A stretch of DNA of 64,000 nucleotides from Saccharum officinarum (Eukaryota > Streptophyta > Magnoliopsida > Poales > Poaceae): contig CM036199.1 in assembly GCA_020631735.1 (NCBI GenBank), positions 16,398,834 to 16,462,833 of the forward strand. The letters are read 5' to 3'. Made by a program: the position numbers and the translations under genes. Of the stretch, positions 42,301-53,284 are shown one piece after another; the first letter of the stretch is position 1, and each line of letters opens with the position of its first letter. Below the pieces are notes generated by a model, which had not been told where the DNA came from, ran no database searches, and worked only from the letters and a program-made list of their open reading frames with translations.

Positions 42301-42623
42301 TTAGTTATTTCGGCCTTAATATCAGGAAGTATATTAGGATTGCAGCGGCGTGCTGGCTGCTGATGTGGCCGAAATCCAGATTTAATAGGCAACCGATGTT
42401 CAACTATAGATCGGTCTAACCCAGGCATTTCAATATAATCCCAAGCAAAACAATCTTTATATTCCTTTAACAAATCAACTAGTTGCTGTTTACACTTGGA
42501 ATTTAACTTAGCGCTAATAAAAGTGGGCCTTGGCCCATCGCCTTCACCAATATCTACTTCTATTAAATCATCTGCCGATGTAAATCCTTGACCTAATTTT
42601 CCATCATCGGCAAATCTATCCAT
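39387..42623 (-). pseudogene. Tat element RT - RNase H - integrase
   Basis: All parts lie in one frame but stops interrupt it at 42000-42002 (TGA), 41130-41132 (TAG), 40998-41000 (TAG) and 40575-40577 (TAA). The RT has VPVYKKNGKLRVCIDFRNLN and FGLKNAGTTYQRAM, with the active site YIDDIVIKS near 41900. RNase H has TNNQAEYQALIKGL and the HNEEANRLAQHA end. Integrase has the HHCC zinc finger (HEGVCGAHQS...CQECQKFG), then AIDLIG, TTDQGTMFTS and ANGQAEASNKG for the D,D,E core. The ATG at 42623 overlaps the protease stop as TAATG. The stop at 42000 falls in the FE-x-VMTFGL region where a Trp is usual. Confidence 0.88.
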
Positions 42624-44275
42624 TAAAACTCTTCTTCAGAACCGACTGCTTGGATCGGTAGAATTTCGTAATCGGCAACCTTGAGGAACTCTTTTTCCCA
42701 AGCTTCTCCTGATATGCACCTAGTCCGCTCATAAGTGTTTGATTCTGCCGATGCGATGATATAAGAAGAATCACCAGGAACAACTTCAATTTTGTCTCCA
42801 ACCCATTGTATAAGACACTGATGCATTGTAGAAGGAACACAACAATTAGCATGAATCCAATCCCTTCCTAAAAGCAGATTATATGCACCCTTGCCATTAA
42901 TAACAAAGAAAGTTGTCGGTAAGGTTTTACTGCCGATGGTCAATTCAACACACACTGCCCCTTTAGCTAGTGATACATTGCATTCAAAGTCCTTTAGCAT
43001 CATATCGGTCTTAGTTAAGTCTTGATCTCCCTTACCAAGCTTCCGATACATCACATAAGGCATAATATTAATTGCAGCTCCTCCATCAATAAGTATCTTA
43101 GATACAGGCTGCCCATCAACTCTGCCTTTTACAAACAAAGCCTTGAGGTGTTGTCTCTCATCATCGGCAGGCTTCTCAAAAATAGCCATCATTGGATCTA
43201 GTGTTAATTGAGCTATTTGGTCAGAGAAACAAACTTCTTCTTCGCTATCAGATAGAGCCAAAAATTCCATCAGCAACATAAACACCATATTGACATCTGC
43301 CGATGGGCCTTTATTTTTGTGCTTTATCTGCCACTGCTGATTACCAGATTTCTTATTGGAGGGACTTCCTTCTTGGTAAAAGTCTTTTTGATGCTCTCGC
43401 TGTAATTTTCTCTTCTGTGTCTTTGTCAAACCCTCTGGACACCATTGAGGAAGTTTAGTTTTCCACACTGGCTGATAGGTCCTGGTTGTCTCCACACGAC
43501 GTATATTAGGATCCCTGTAAAATATTTCTTCATCAGGAACTCTTGCATTTGCCATCTCTTCAAGTTCCTCTTGGTTTCTCGGAAAATATGCAACGTGTTT
43601 ACCAAGCCTTTCATGTACACTGAGCCTGCCCCCCAGCCGATCATATACTGATGCTCTCCTTCTGATCGGCTCATTAATGGATAAACCTTGATTACCAGAT
43701 TGAAATCTTCTTATAGGACGATTAACTCCATAATAACCATTGCACTCTGGGCAATCTTCAACAATAGGTAACTTAATATCTTCCTCCCAACAATGAATAA
43801 AAAATGGACAATTCCAATGATCCTTATGCCGATTCCACCCTTCTTGACGTATTTCCTCTTGCTGTTGTCGATATCGATCCCTTCGCTGACGCCAGCCTTC
43901 CTGTTGTCTTTGTTGAGTAATCATGATGCCAGATCGAGGAGGCTTTCCAGAACTATCACCTTCTATCAATAGCCCCTTGCCTTTTGCATCATCGGTAGTT
44001 ATCCGATGTTGGGGATCTACTGATGCATTCTTTTTAGCAGCTTCCGATGTCAACACCTTAATTTTACCTTCAGTATTCAACATATTTGCTGGAAAAGGAT
44101 GTTGATCAATTTTCATCGGCTTCTGAATTTTGGAATTACCAAATTTTATTCTCCTAGACTCAATAGCTAACTGTAATTGTTGTCTAAATACTTTGCACTC
44201 ATTTGTACTGTGTGAAGTTGCATTATGCCATTTGCAATACAGCATATGCTTCAACTCCTCTGCCGATGGGATCAC
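42623..44275 (-). pseudogene. Tat element Gag C-terminus and aspartic protease
   Basis: This is an open frame of about 550 codons. It starts with a zinc-binding-like YCKWHNATSHSTNECKVF, continues through a basic, Gln/Arg-rich linker, and ends with the protease (ILIDGGAAINIMPYV, about 43100, and GAYNLLLGRDWIH, about 42870). It is in a different frame from both the upstream Gag part and the downstream RT part, so the polyprotein would need two frame changes. Confidence 0.82.
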
Positions 44276-46291
44276 ATGATTAGGGTCAACTTAATCTGGC
44301 CCTCCTGAAGCAAAAGATCAAATATCTTATCGGCTTTGGTGACGTCAAAAGTAAACTTCTCTGGCTCTTTGTGACCAAAAGGACAAGATATCGGCTTTTT
44401 ATTCTTAACCCACTCAGCCAAACCGATAACTAGTTCTTCATCCGAATCAGAATCTTCTACTTCTTCGACAAATGAGACTTTCTTATTCCAATTCCTTTTA
44501 GGTTCAAAAACCCTAGTATCTTGATCAGAAATTCTTTGCACTAGATGACTTAGGCTTTCGAACTCCTGAGAAGCATATCTGTCCTTAAGGTGTGGCAACA
44601 ATCCCTGAAAGGCCAAATCGGCAAGCTGCCGATCATCCAACACCAGGCTATAACATTTGTTCTTTACATCTCGTAGCCTTTGCACAAAGCCTTCTACCGA
44701 TTCATCATTGCGCTGTTTCATCTTTACCAAATCGGTAAGCTTCTTTTCATGAACTCCAGCAAAGAAATACTTATGAAATTGCTTTTCCAGACCAGCCCAA
44801 GTAATAATAGAATTTGGCGGTAGCGAGATAAACCATGTAAATGCTGATCCAGATAAAGATGATGAAAACAAACGAACTCTCAATTCATCTCTACAAGCTG
44901 CCTCTCCACATTGAATAATAAAATGATTAACATGCTCCATGGTTGATGTATCGTCCTACCCAGAAAACTTAGTGAAATCTGGCACCTTGTAACGATTTGG
45001 GAGAGGAATTAAATCATATGTCGGAGGATACGGAGTCCGATAAGAATAGGTATTAACTTTGGGCTTGATCCCAAACTGATCCTTCATAATTTCTGCTATT
45101 TTATCAGCCCAAAAAGCATCAACATCTTGTTAACGATATGGTTGAATCTCCACTAGAGGTACTTGCTGATACCCTTCTGCATACCTTTGTGGCTCACGAT
45201 CTCCAGCAATTGGCATATTTGTTACTATCTGTGATCCATTAACCTGCTGAAAAGGGTTCATCGGTTGAGCTGCCGATGTTTGATTCTGAAAAACAGCATG
45301 CATGTGACCTTGATGAACACCTGTGGTTTGCTGATTTGGCTGAACTGAATGTTGAGTGGGAAACTGCCCTGGCCAATTATTAGCATTCATCGGTACAAAA
45401 TTTGCCGATGGTTGGTAACTTGTTGGCATTGCCGGATAATTACAATTAACTTGAGGTAAAACCTGGACTCCAGGTTGACTTACGATTGGAGCCTTCTGTT
45501 GCATCGGTAACAAATTTGCCGATGGACTTGAACTAGATGTTTGTCCCAAAGACACCTGGAAACCTCCTAGAGTTGGTTGTACAGTAGTTGCTGTAGTATA
45601 TTGGGGTACTTGAGCTATCGGTGAACCAGCCGATAGCATAGGAGCTTTTCCCGTTGCATCAAACACTTGAGGTGATCCATGATTAAAAACAGATGGCTCT
45701 GGAGGCATACCATATCTCCACCAATTAGCAGGAGTCTGATTATTCTGTGGTACAGGACCTAATAAAGCCGATGCTGATAGATCTGTATTAAGCTGAACTC
45801 GTCCTGATAATGCTGAATCCGGACGCATCGGTGTAGACTGTACGTTAGATAAACCTGCTGATACTGGAAGAGAAGAAATCTCTATACCCGCAACGACCGG
45901 AGGAGCCCGATGGAGCAATAGCAGATGCTGATTCTGGTTGATGATAAGCAGGTCCAACGTAACGAGGTGACGCTTGCCCTTCTTTGAAAGTTTAAATCAC
46001 AGCATTATGAACAGTATTGGACAGCACATTAGAATGATTAATTAAAGCATGATTCACTGCAGAATTAACCATCTCTTGAAGTTTACCCGGATTAGAATCA
46101 AAGGTAACTTACCGAGGCAACGGCAAGTCTTGCTTCTGGATGACTTGTCCACTTTTGTTCAAACTGAATGACTTTAAGCAGAGCTGTCTGTATTCTTCTA
46201 TAGGCCTCTCCATAGCCTGCTTTTGATCATCCTTAAGATCTTCTTCTGTTACCGCGATGATGTTCCCCGCATCGATCTTAGGATTAAGCAT
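44272..46291 (-). pseudogene. Tat element Gag, broken
   Basis: A likely start ATG is at 46291 (MLNPKIDAGNIIAVTEEDL). Stops lie at 46109-46111 and 45992-45994. The frame then changes and continues in 45130-45957 (Gln/Pro/Asn-rich) and 44272-44940, with further stops at 45130-45132 and 44956-44958. The conserved retrotransposon Gag domain is in the last part (FTWFISLPPNSIITWAGLEKQFHKYF, ESVEGFVQRLRDVKNKCY). The domain type matches gypsy Gag. Confidence 0.82.
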
Positions 46292-46329
46292 CTTGACTAG
46301 ATCTGTCCCACCGGGTATGCCAAAAGATG

Positions 46330-47098
46330 TGTTGATGCAAAAGTAGATCTGCAAACACAAAGGGCTAATACCCGAATTCGATATCCAAAGCGTGCCAGTC
46401 GATTTGACCTGTTAATCGACAAGGATGAAGATACGAGCACTTTGGTCCTGACAACAGCGATACGCCCGGAAGTCACGGCCAAGAGGTACTCACATGGAAC
46501 TCGAGGATCGCCGAAGATTGCACTGGAGCAATGCAACTCGCCGAATCGATGAGAACTCGTAAAAAAAAGAAAAAATATGCAAATTGACGAAGTCGTCGAA
46601 AGTAGATGTAAATAAGAATAAAAGTTGTTTTTGATGTATTGATTGATTATTCTTTACATTGCCCTTCACCCTATATTTATATCCTCATCTACAGAAACGT
46701 AACCAAATACGACTAGGACACTAAATCCAAATCTATGGAAATACATGACTTTGATACAACTCAGACTCTAATAAACGTATATAAGGAAATTAACTCCTAT
46801 CTTATTCCATAGTCCGCCTCAGTCACGATGGTATTCTTATCGACTTCCTTTTTATCGGCACAATCCCTGTTCCATCAGCACAATCCCTGTTCCATCGGCA
46901 GCAGCCTTCAAACCATCTTTCATCGGCATCGGCAATAATACCCTTAACCTTATTGGCAACATTTTAATTTGAACCCATACGCCGCTACCACTCATAAGAA
47001 AACTCATTTTCATCAGCTATCAATCTACACAATAATCTTTCCTCTGCTGATTAGCCCTTCCTGACCATCTTGACACGTGCTAAAAAACGATGTCAACA
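46330..47098 (-). repeat. 5' LTR of the Tat element (769 bp), with primer-binding site inside
   Basis: On the minus strand the LTR runs TGTTGACATCG ... TGCATCAACA. Seven bases further in, TGGCATACCCGGTGGGAC (46305-46322) is the likely primer-binding site. The outer border is followed by GCCTG. The target duplication cannot be checked because the other LTR is in the gap. The inner border is inferred from the TGTTGA/TCAACA ends. Confidence 0.55.
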
Positions 47099-48923
47099 GC
47101 CTGCTCCCTCTGAGCCCCACCTGTGCAGATGCTCAGCGTCATTAACGCCGCCCCAGCCAAGGCTAGCCCGGCCCGTGGAGCCACGGCTCTATCTGCCCTT
47201 GTTGACGATGGAACCATGCCGCTTCATATATACGCGCAGTCCATGGCATCACACCCATTTTGGTGCTCCTGCAGCAAGGTGGGGAAGCTAGCTAGCAGCC
47301 CGACCCTTACCTAGGCACCGACCTGCACTACCGGCCGCCAATTTGGCGTACTTCTCGTCGCCGGCCATGTGCGCTGCCGCGTTGGTAAATCAGGGAGGTA
47401 AGGCCGTGGAGTTGGTAGCAGTTCAATTCCTCGTACCTCTGAGCTCGCCTCAGTCTCCTCCATCTGGTGCTCACGTCTTTTGGTCAGGAAGCTTGTCGGA
47501 GAAGCGGTGATGCGATGGCGTCCATCGCGGAGCACCGTTGCCTCGCCAGTTCGCACGCGGTCAGCCTTTTTCCGCCACTTGTCTGCCTCGACCATCGGCA
47601 CGGCTAGCATCTAGGTAAGTCGTGGTTGCTTGCGTGACATCTCTACCACTTTCTTGCCACCTAGACTTGTCGGAACGTCCACGCCGCCATGCGGATCCGC
47701 CGTCGCCGGAGTTGGGTTCAATAGTGCACCGTTCAGCTTCCAATCGCCGCCTACGGTTTGGATTTTGCTCCGCAACGCTCGTTGGCCTGCAACTTTGGCC
47801 GGCGCCTCATTGTGTTCTCCGGCGTAACCGAGCAGTGCCAGCTGGAGCTGTGCCGTCGCGCGCAAGGGCGTTAGGGGACCGGTTTGATGAGAAGGTGGGT
47901 TTGTTGGGGCTGCACGATACAAATTACGTCGCTGGTAACATAGTAATCAGGGTCGCTACGTAATAACGTGATAGACCGGGGACTCTTTCGCTAATGCACA
48001 GTCACACTAGTGTGGCGGGCCGGGTGGGCTGGCCTCCTGGCGCGCGGTCGCGCCCCGCCTGGGCCGCACTGCTGGGCCAGCTCGCCTGGTCGTGGGTCAT
48101 CTGGGCCGTTTTGTGCGCGCAAGCGCGCACTGCTGGGCCGCTTGCCTTTTTCCTTTTTCAAGCAATTTAGTTAGTGCTTTGTAATTTAGATTCTGAACTG
48201 ATTCTGTTAATTCAAAATAAAATTTTGCTGGAGTCCAAAAATGGTGAAACCAATTTTGTTAGGACCCTAAAATCATGGCCTAGCAGATAGTATATCTTGT
48301 TCATATTGTGTTGTAGTATTTTTAGGAATACTATAATTAAACCAAGATGCTTGATATTACTAGAATGTAAACTTGTAGGAATTTTTATGGCAAGATGATG
48401 GGAGTGCTAGCTTTGAAAATTTTACAGTATCTTCATAGTATTATTAGCTGCTCCCTATAATTTTTGTAGCTCCATAATAATTAATTTGTTTGGGTAGCTA
48501 ATGAACCCTAATTTGAATGTATGTGTTTAATCGATAAAATGAATAAAGCAATACCTTGGTTGGTATAACTAAAATACCTGTTGGGAGATAACATCGTATT
48601 AGATAATGAGGATACTTAGTTTAGTGCGTTAGTCGTAGAGCTAGCTCGGTAGCTTGAGAGTCGTAATCGTATCTACGAGTTGCGGTTATCGTTGATTATT
48701 CACGTCTCTACGTGCATTCGCAAATCTCATATAGGGAGCAATGATGGATCGTGGAGCTGACCGGAATAGCGGGAAGGATGATGCTTTGATAGTCGTGTCA
48801 CACAATGGAATGCTAACTTTAGTTAAATCATACTCAGGCAAGCCCTAGTGCATAACCTCTATTATTCTACACTTTATTTTATGCATTGTGTATTAAGTTT
48901 TAAGGAGTTGAATGAAAACCACT

Positions 48924-48926
<3 letters not shown>
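47099..48926. other. Unclassified repeats and GC-rich sequence
   Basis: Positions 47100-47990 are GC-rich with many overlapping short frames, none recognised. Positions 48000-48150 are rich in GGGCCG/CTGGGCC. The remainder is AT-rich and LTR-like in texture, but no ends could be fixed. No gene is supported. Confidence 0.35.

Positions 48927-49005
<79 letters not shown>
48927..49005. repeat. (AT)n microsatellite
   Basis: It is an uninterrupted TA dinucleotide run of nearly 80 bp. The open frame across it (Ile-Tyr repeats) is an artefact. Confidence 0.97.
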
Positions 49006-49008
<3 letters not shown>

Positions 49009-49496
49009 TATGAGTCTTACTAGTATGATAGGATCGGGTAGCTTGCTATGCTATAGGATCCCGGTAGAAGTCGATGATTTCCTGTCACTCGCGAGAGCTA
49101 GGAAAAATATATTGATACTACGATTATCATGTTACTATCACATGGAATATTTATGAATAATAATTAGAGACCAGGCGGAACTGGGCTTGGATGGACTTGG
49201 TCTTGGTTGGGCAACAGAGCAGGGCTCTGGTTGCATTTGTCCTGCCTATGTTGATTGAGGACTGTCCGTTGCTGTGAACACTAGTCAGGTCATAGACTTA
49301 TTATCCCAAGCACATACTTGCTTATTGGAGCGGAAAGACTTGTTACTCTCTTGCCATGGGTTGCGCTCTTTCCCCACCGACTGCTATGGTTGATTATTGG
49401 GTAGGAGGTCTAACCACCGCACTGAGGCCGGACCTCAAGTGTTGGGGGCTTGGAGTCCTAGTTTGGACGAGGACCTGGACCCCTTGATAGGAGTGG
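49006..49496. other. Left flank of the solo LTR, unclassified repeat
   Basis: The texture is that of an older LTR (GAGGCCGGACCTCAAGTG, GGGGGCTTGGAGTCC). The same sequence appears to continue after the solo LTR at 51439. No coding region is recognised. Confidence 0.35.
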
Positions 49497-49501
49497 AATG
49501 G

Positions 49502-51438
49502 TGAAAGGTCTTGATGGCTAGAGGGGGTGAATAGCCTAATAAAACTTTCTACAAAGATCACTCAAATAATTTAATTAGTAACACAAATGGCGAGATGCGA
49601 GTTTTGCCTAGCCTAATGGGGTGATGCAAGCCACCTATCCAATTGACAATTTTAGTTTGGTTCACACAACCATCACAAGACAAACCGCAAGCTAGCAAAG
49701 CTACAAAGCTACTACAACGAGAACTACACAAGTTAGCAACTAAACAAGAGCAACAACAAGCTAAACAAGAAGATGACAAAGTAAGTGCAAGAGGGGATTT
49801 AGAATGTTATACCGAGAGGCGATGATTGAGCCAACCAAAGTGAATACCAAGATAGCCAATGAAGTAACCAATCACCGGGATGAAATCCAATTGATCAAGC
49901 ATAATTAAGACACAAGATTTATCCCGAGGTTCACGTGCTTGCTGGCACGCTAGTCCCCGTTGTGTCCCCCTACACCACGTGGTTTGGTGGCTAATTGGTA
50001 TCACACACCAAACCTCTCAAAAGGCGCCACAAGAACCTACAAAATGGTGAGAAGTTCCGACATGAGCAATCCACTAGAGTTGGAATTTGGCGCTCCGCCG
50101 AAGAACCACAACAACCCCTCACAACAAGCTTACCGGAGCCAGCCATGAACAATCACCAACACGTGCTAGACCTCCACCACTACTTCAAGCCGTCTAGGTG
50201 GCGGCAACCACCAAGAGAAATAAAAATCCCACAGCAAAAGAACACCCAAGTGTCAACTAGATGCAAACGCACAAGCAAATGCACTTGAGATTACTCAATC
50301 TCACTTTGATTAGGCAATCAAGCAAGAGAGATGAGTGGGAGGGAGTATGCTCAGCTCAAGAGGATGTTAGGATGTCAAAATGTCCAAGAAGGCCTCCCCT
50401 TAGCCAGCCAACACCTATATATAGAGATACCCCTTCGAATAGAGCCGTTGGGCAAAATTCGAGGGCACCGAACGCTCCGACACACAGGCATCAGACGCAC
50501 TTAGCAGTGTCCGTTGCACCAGATCTCACCACATGTCTCGCGCATTCAAAGTTCAATGATCGTTTCAGCGAGCACCGGACGCGTCTGACGCCTAGTACTC
50601 AGCGTCCGACGCCCTGTGTCCGATGCACTCCAGTAAGCATCCAGAGACAATTTTCTCTCACCGGACGCGTCCGACGGTGGGTCAATGGACGCCACTATGT
50701 CCGGTGCACACGACGGTTTAAAGAAGCTGCTGACGTCACGTAGCCATCGAATGCATGAATAGTACCACTTCAGCATCCGGTGCAACATCACCGGAGCGTC
50801 CAATGCTTGGTTCCAGCGAGGTTGCAGCACGGCGTATTCACCGGACGCGTGGCCAGTGTCCGATGCTCTGAGAACCAACGTCTAGTGCTCCCGAAGCCAG
50901 CGTCCGGTGCACTAAAAATAGTGAAGAACACTTCCAAAAATTTGCCGAATCCTGCCAAACCCATCTCTACCGCTCAAGCTCCACCTCCTTCGCAAATGTG
51001 CTAACACCACCAAGTGTACATCACCATATGCATGTGTGTTAACATTTTCACAATCATTTTCAAGGCGTTAAGTTAGCTCACCACTATATCTAAATGCATA
51101 TGCAAATGAATCTTTATCTAGTGGCACTTAAGTGATCAATAGCCCCATAAATTTCCCTCTTTATAGTACGGCTATCGATCCTAAGCCATCCACATCCTCT
51201 ATGGTATCTTGGATGCAAAATGAAAAACCCTATCATATACCTTTGCCTTGAGCTCCATGATTTGGCTTTGCACCTTCATCCAACTCCATCATGGCAAGCA
51301 CTTGATGACATCACCATTGCTTGATCCTTGCTTCACCATGTCATTGCACCAACCACATCATAGCTACACGCATGTCTTTGCTATGTGGTTAGTACTAGGT
51401 ATTGTCACTAATTACCAACACCAAACATAGGACTTTCA
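49502..51438 (+). mobile_element. Solo LTR (1937 bp) with 5-bp target duplication
   Basis: It begins TGAAAGGTCTTGATGGCTAG and ends CATAGGACTTTCA, a TG...CA element with TGAAAG/CTTTCA ends. AATGG flanks it on both sides (49497-49501 and 51439-51443). No internal coding, PBS or PPT is present, so recombination between two LTRs is the simplest origin. The family is the one at 36161-37328. A 'GGCTAGAGGGGGTGAATAGCC' start is widespread in panicoid grasses to my recollection. It contains many GCGTCCGGTG/CGTCCGACG motifs (50460-50920). Confidence 0.87.
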
Positions 51439-51443
51439 AATGG

Positions 51444-52829
51444 GTTGGCCTTATTTGTGCCTGGGGTACAAGTGAGGCATGTGTTTTTCGGGGTACCCAG
51501 CAGGCCTACATTGATTCGTGAATCGCCGTTTCTACGTGATAGTACGACTTAGCTATGGTCTAGCACAGTAGTAAGAAATGGAACATGGAAGATGATAAAA
51601 TAGTTCTGATTGCTCAACCTTTGCTGGAAACTAGCATAGTTGCTTACATAGAATGATTAGTTAATGAACCAATGATGACTGCTAATAAAATTTGAATATA
51701 AGGACACACATTTAATAATGCTTTCTACAAAAGCAATAAACCCACAAGCCAGATAGCCTTGCATATCCTTAGAGTCTTTCCTTTTCTCCTGACGGGTAAG
51801 TCTTGCGAAGTACAATTGAATACTCAGGGTTTGTTCTACCCTGTTGCAAGTGACATGAACATTTGGATCTGACGCTTGTGTGTAGAAACCTCTTGGTGGG
51901 ATCAGCGAGGATTTCCTTTACGTTGTGGATACAGAGTTGATTTATAACTCGCACCAAAAATGTTTTACAAAGGAAAGACTTAAAACCTGTTATCATTCAT
52001 GTATATAATTGTTCATTATGTTAATGTTTAACCTGTCTTTAAATGATTTTTGTTTTCCACTAAAACTCTAATAACATTGCTACATTCTGTAGTTATAATC
52101 AATTGGTATAATACTTTGATGTTGTAATAAAGTGATGCAAGAAATGACTAAGAACATTATAAGCATTATCCTCTCATTTACGATCCTGAGGTGAAAATGT
52201 GGACTTTTGAGTTCTCCCGTTGGGTGTGCTTGACGAAACTGCATAGTTTGGTGCTCTCCCTTGGGTACTTAGTGTCTAATGAAAAATAAGTACGCTTGGA
52301 AAGGCATTAGATTAGGCGGTTCTGCCACACTTGATAACTAAAAGAATGATATGTTTAATATTATTAATTCTGCTACTTTGTTTAGGTTGTGGATCAGAGA
52401 TGAATAAGAGGGATTCCATGGTACATTGGCTACCAATCCGAAGGATGTACTAATTATATTTATTTTGCCTTGCAAGCAGGAGTGCCACATAGAAGGAGCA
52501 CAACTATGTTGTTTCGTTATGTAAGTCTGTATAGATCAATACCTTTAGTATGCTCTATGTACCGCTTGTGTTAGGACATCAGTTGAGAAAGATGTTATGG
52601 TAGTGGCCATTGTTATTATGAAAAGTACTCTTATTTGTGAATATGATTTAAGGATGTAATGATTATATATCTGTATGCTTTGTGTTTATGAAGCTATTAA
52701 GGGCCCAGCTGAATTAGTAACTATTATGAAATCAGATGAAATTCTGTCACCATGGATGTAAGTGTCGTTCATTGTTTTGTTATCACCACCATCGCTATAT
52801 GTATGATGTAGCAGGGATCAAAAGTATAT
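51444..52829. other. Right flank of the solo LTR, unclassified repeat
   Basis: This continues the older repeat that hosts the solo LTR. It is AT-rich with short frames only. No gene is recognised. Confidence 0.35.
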
Positions 52830-53284
52830 CACCGTTGAATCCTTTAGTAACCTGACACCGACTAAACAATCATCAAAGGCGGATCATGGTGCAAGGCGAC
52901 GGTGACCATGACCTTTGTACTAGCGAATCATACGCTGAAGCGATGGTGGTGTTAACCTCTACACATGTGTCTCAGCTGTCGAAACAACAGTAAACCCGCA
53001 CCGCTGACAGTCGGGTCGAAGTACAAGGCGAAGGTGCTGGTGACCACTACACAGGCAGTTGATGTGCCCACGCGTCGGTTTTGATAGCCTCGACATAGCG
53101 GATCATTTGCCAATGCGGCGGTGTTAGTGTACATCCATAGCCGGGTCGTGCTCCAATGCGACGGAAGTAAGGACCTAATCATGGACAGATCATAAACTAA
53201 TCGGCAGTGTTAGTGTACACCGCAGTTGGTCCTAGATGCCGACAGTGAAGGCTATGACCATCACTGTCTACAGCTTACCGCCGC
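52830..53284. repeat. CACTA-like subterminal fragment
   Basis: Repeated GGCGGTGTTAGTGTACATCC / GGCAGTGTTAGTGTACACC blocks (about 53125 and 53201) occur together with GCCGACAGTGAAGG and CATCACTGTC segments, which are typical of the end regions of CACTA (En/Spm) transposons in grasses. It is cut off at 53285 by the gypsy LTR. No terminal CACTA was found in the window. Confidence 0.4.

Larger units (their letters stand above)
37429..47098 (-). mobile_element. Degenerate Ty3/gypsy retrotransposon, Tat type, cut by the gap
   Basis: Minus-strand order is LTR (46330-47098), Gag, protease, RT, RNase H, integrase (ends 39387), followed by an ORF on the opposite strand (37429-39319). An additional antisense ORF between pol and the 3' LTR is known for Tat-lineage elements such as Grande and Retand. 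The left LTR is lost in the gap. Coding regions carry many stops and frame changes, so it is not autonomous. The pentamer CCGAT/ATCGG is strikingly frequent throughout. Confidence 0.85.

Noticed and set aside
47070..47963. Possible protein-coding gene (frames of 63-113 codons on both strands)
   Set aside because: All frames are short, overlapping and unrecognised, and the region lies between degenerate elements.
48848..49156. 102-codon frame with Ile-Tyr repeats
   Set aside because: It is produced by the (AT)n microsatellite.
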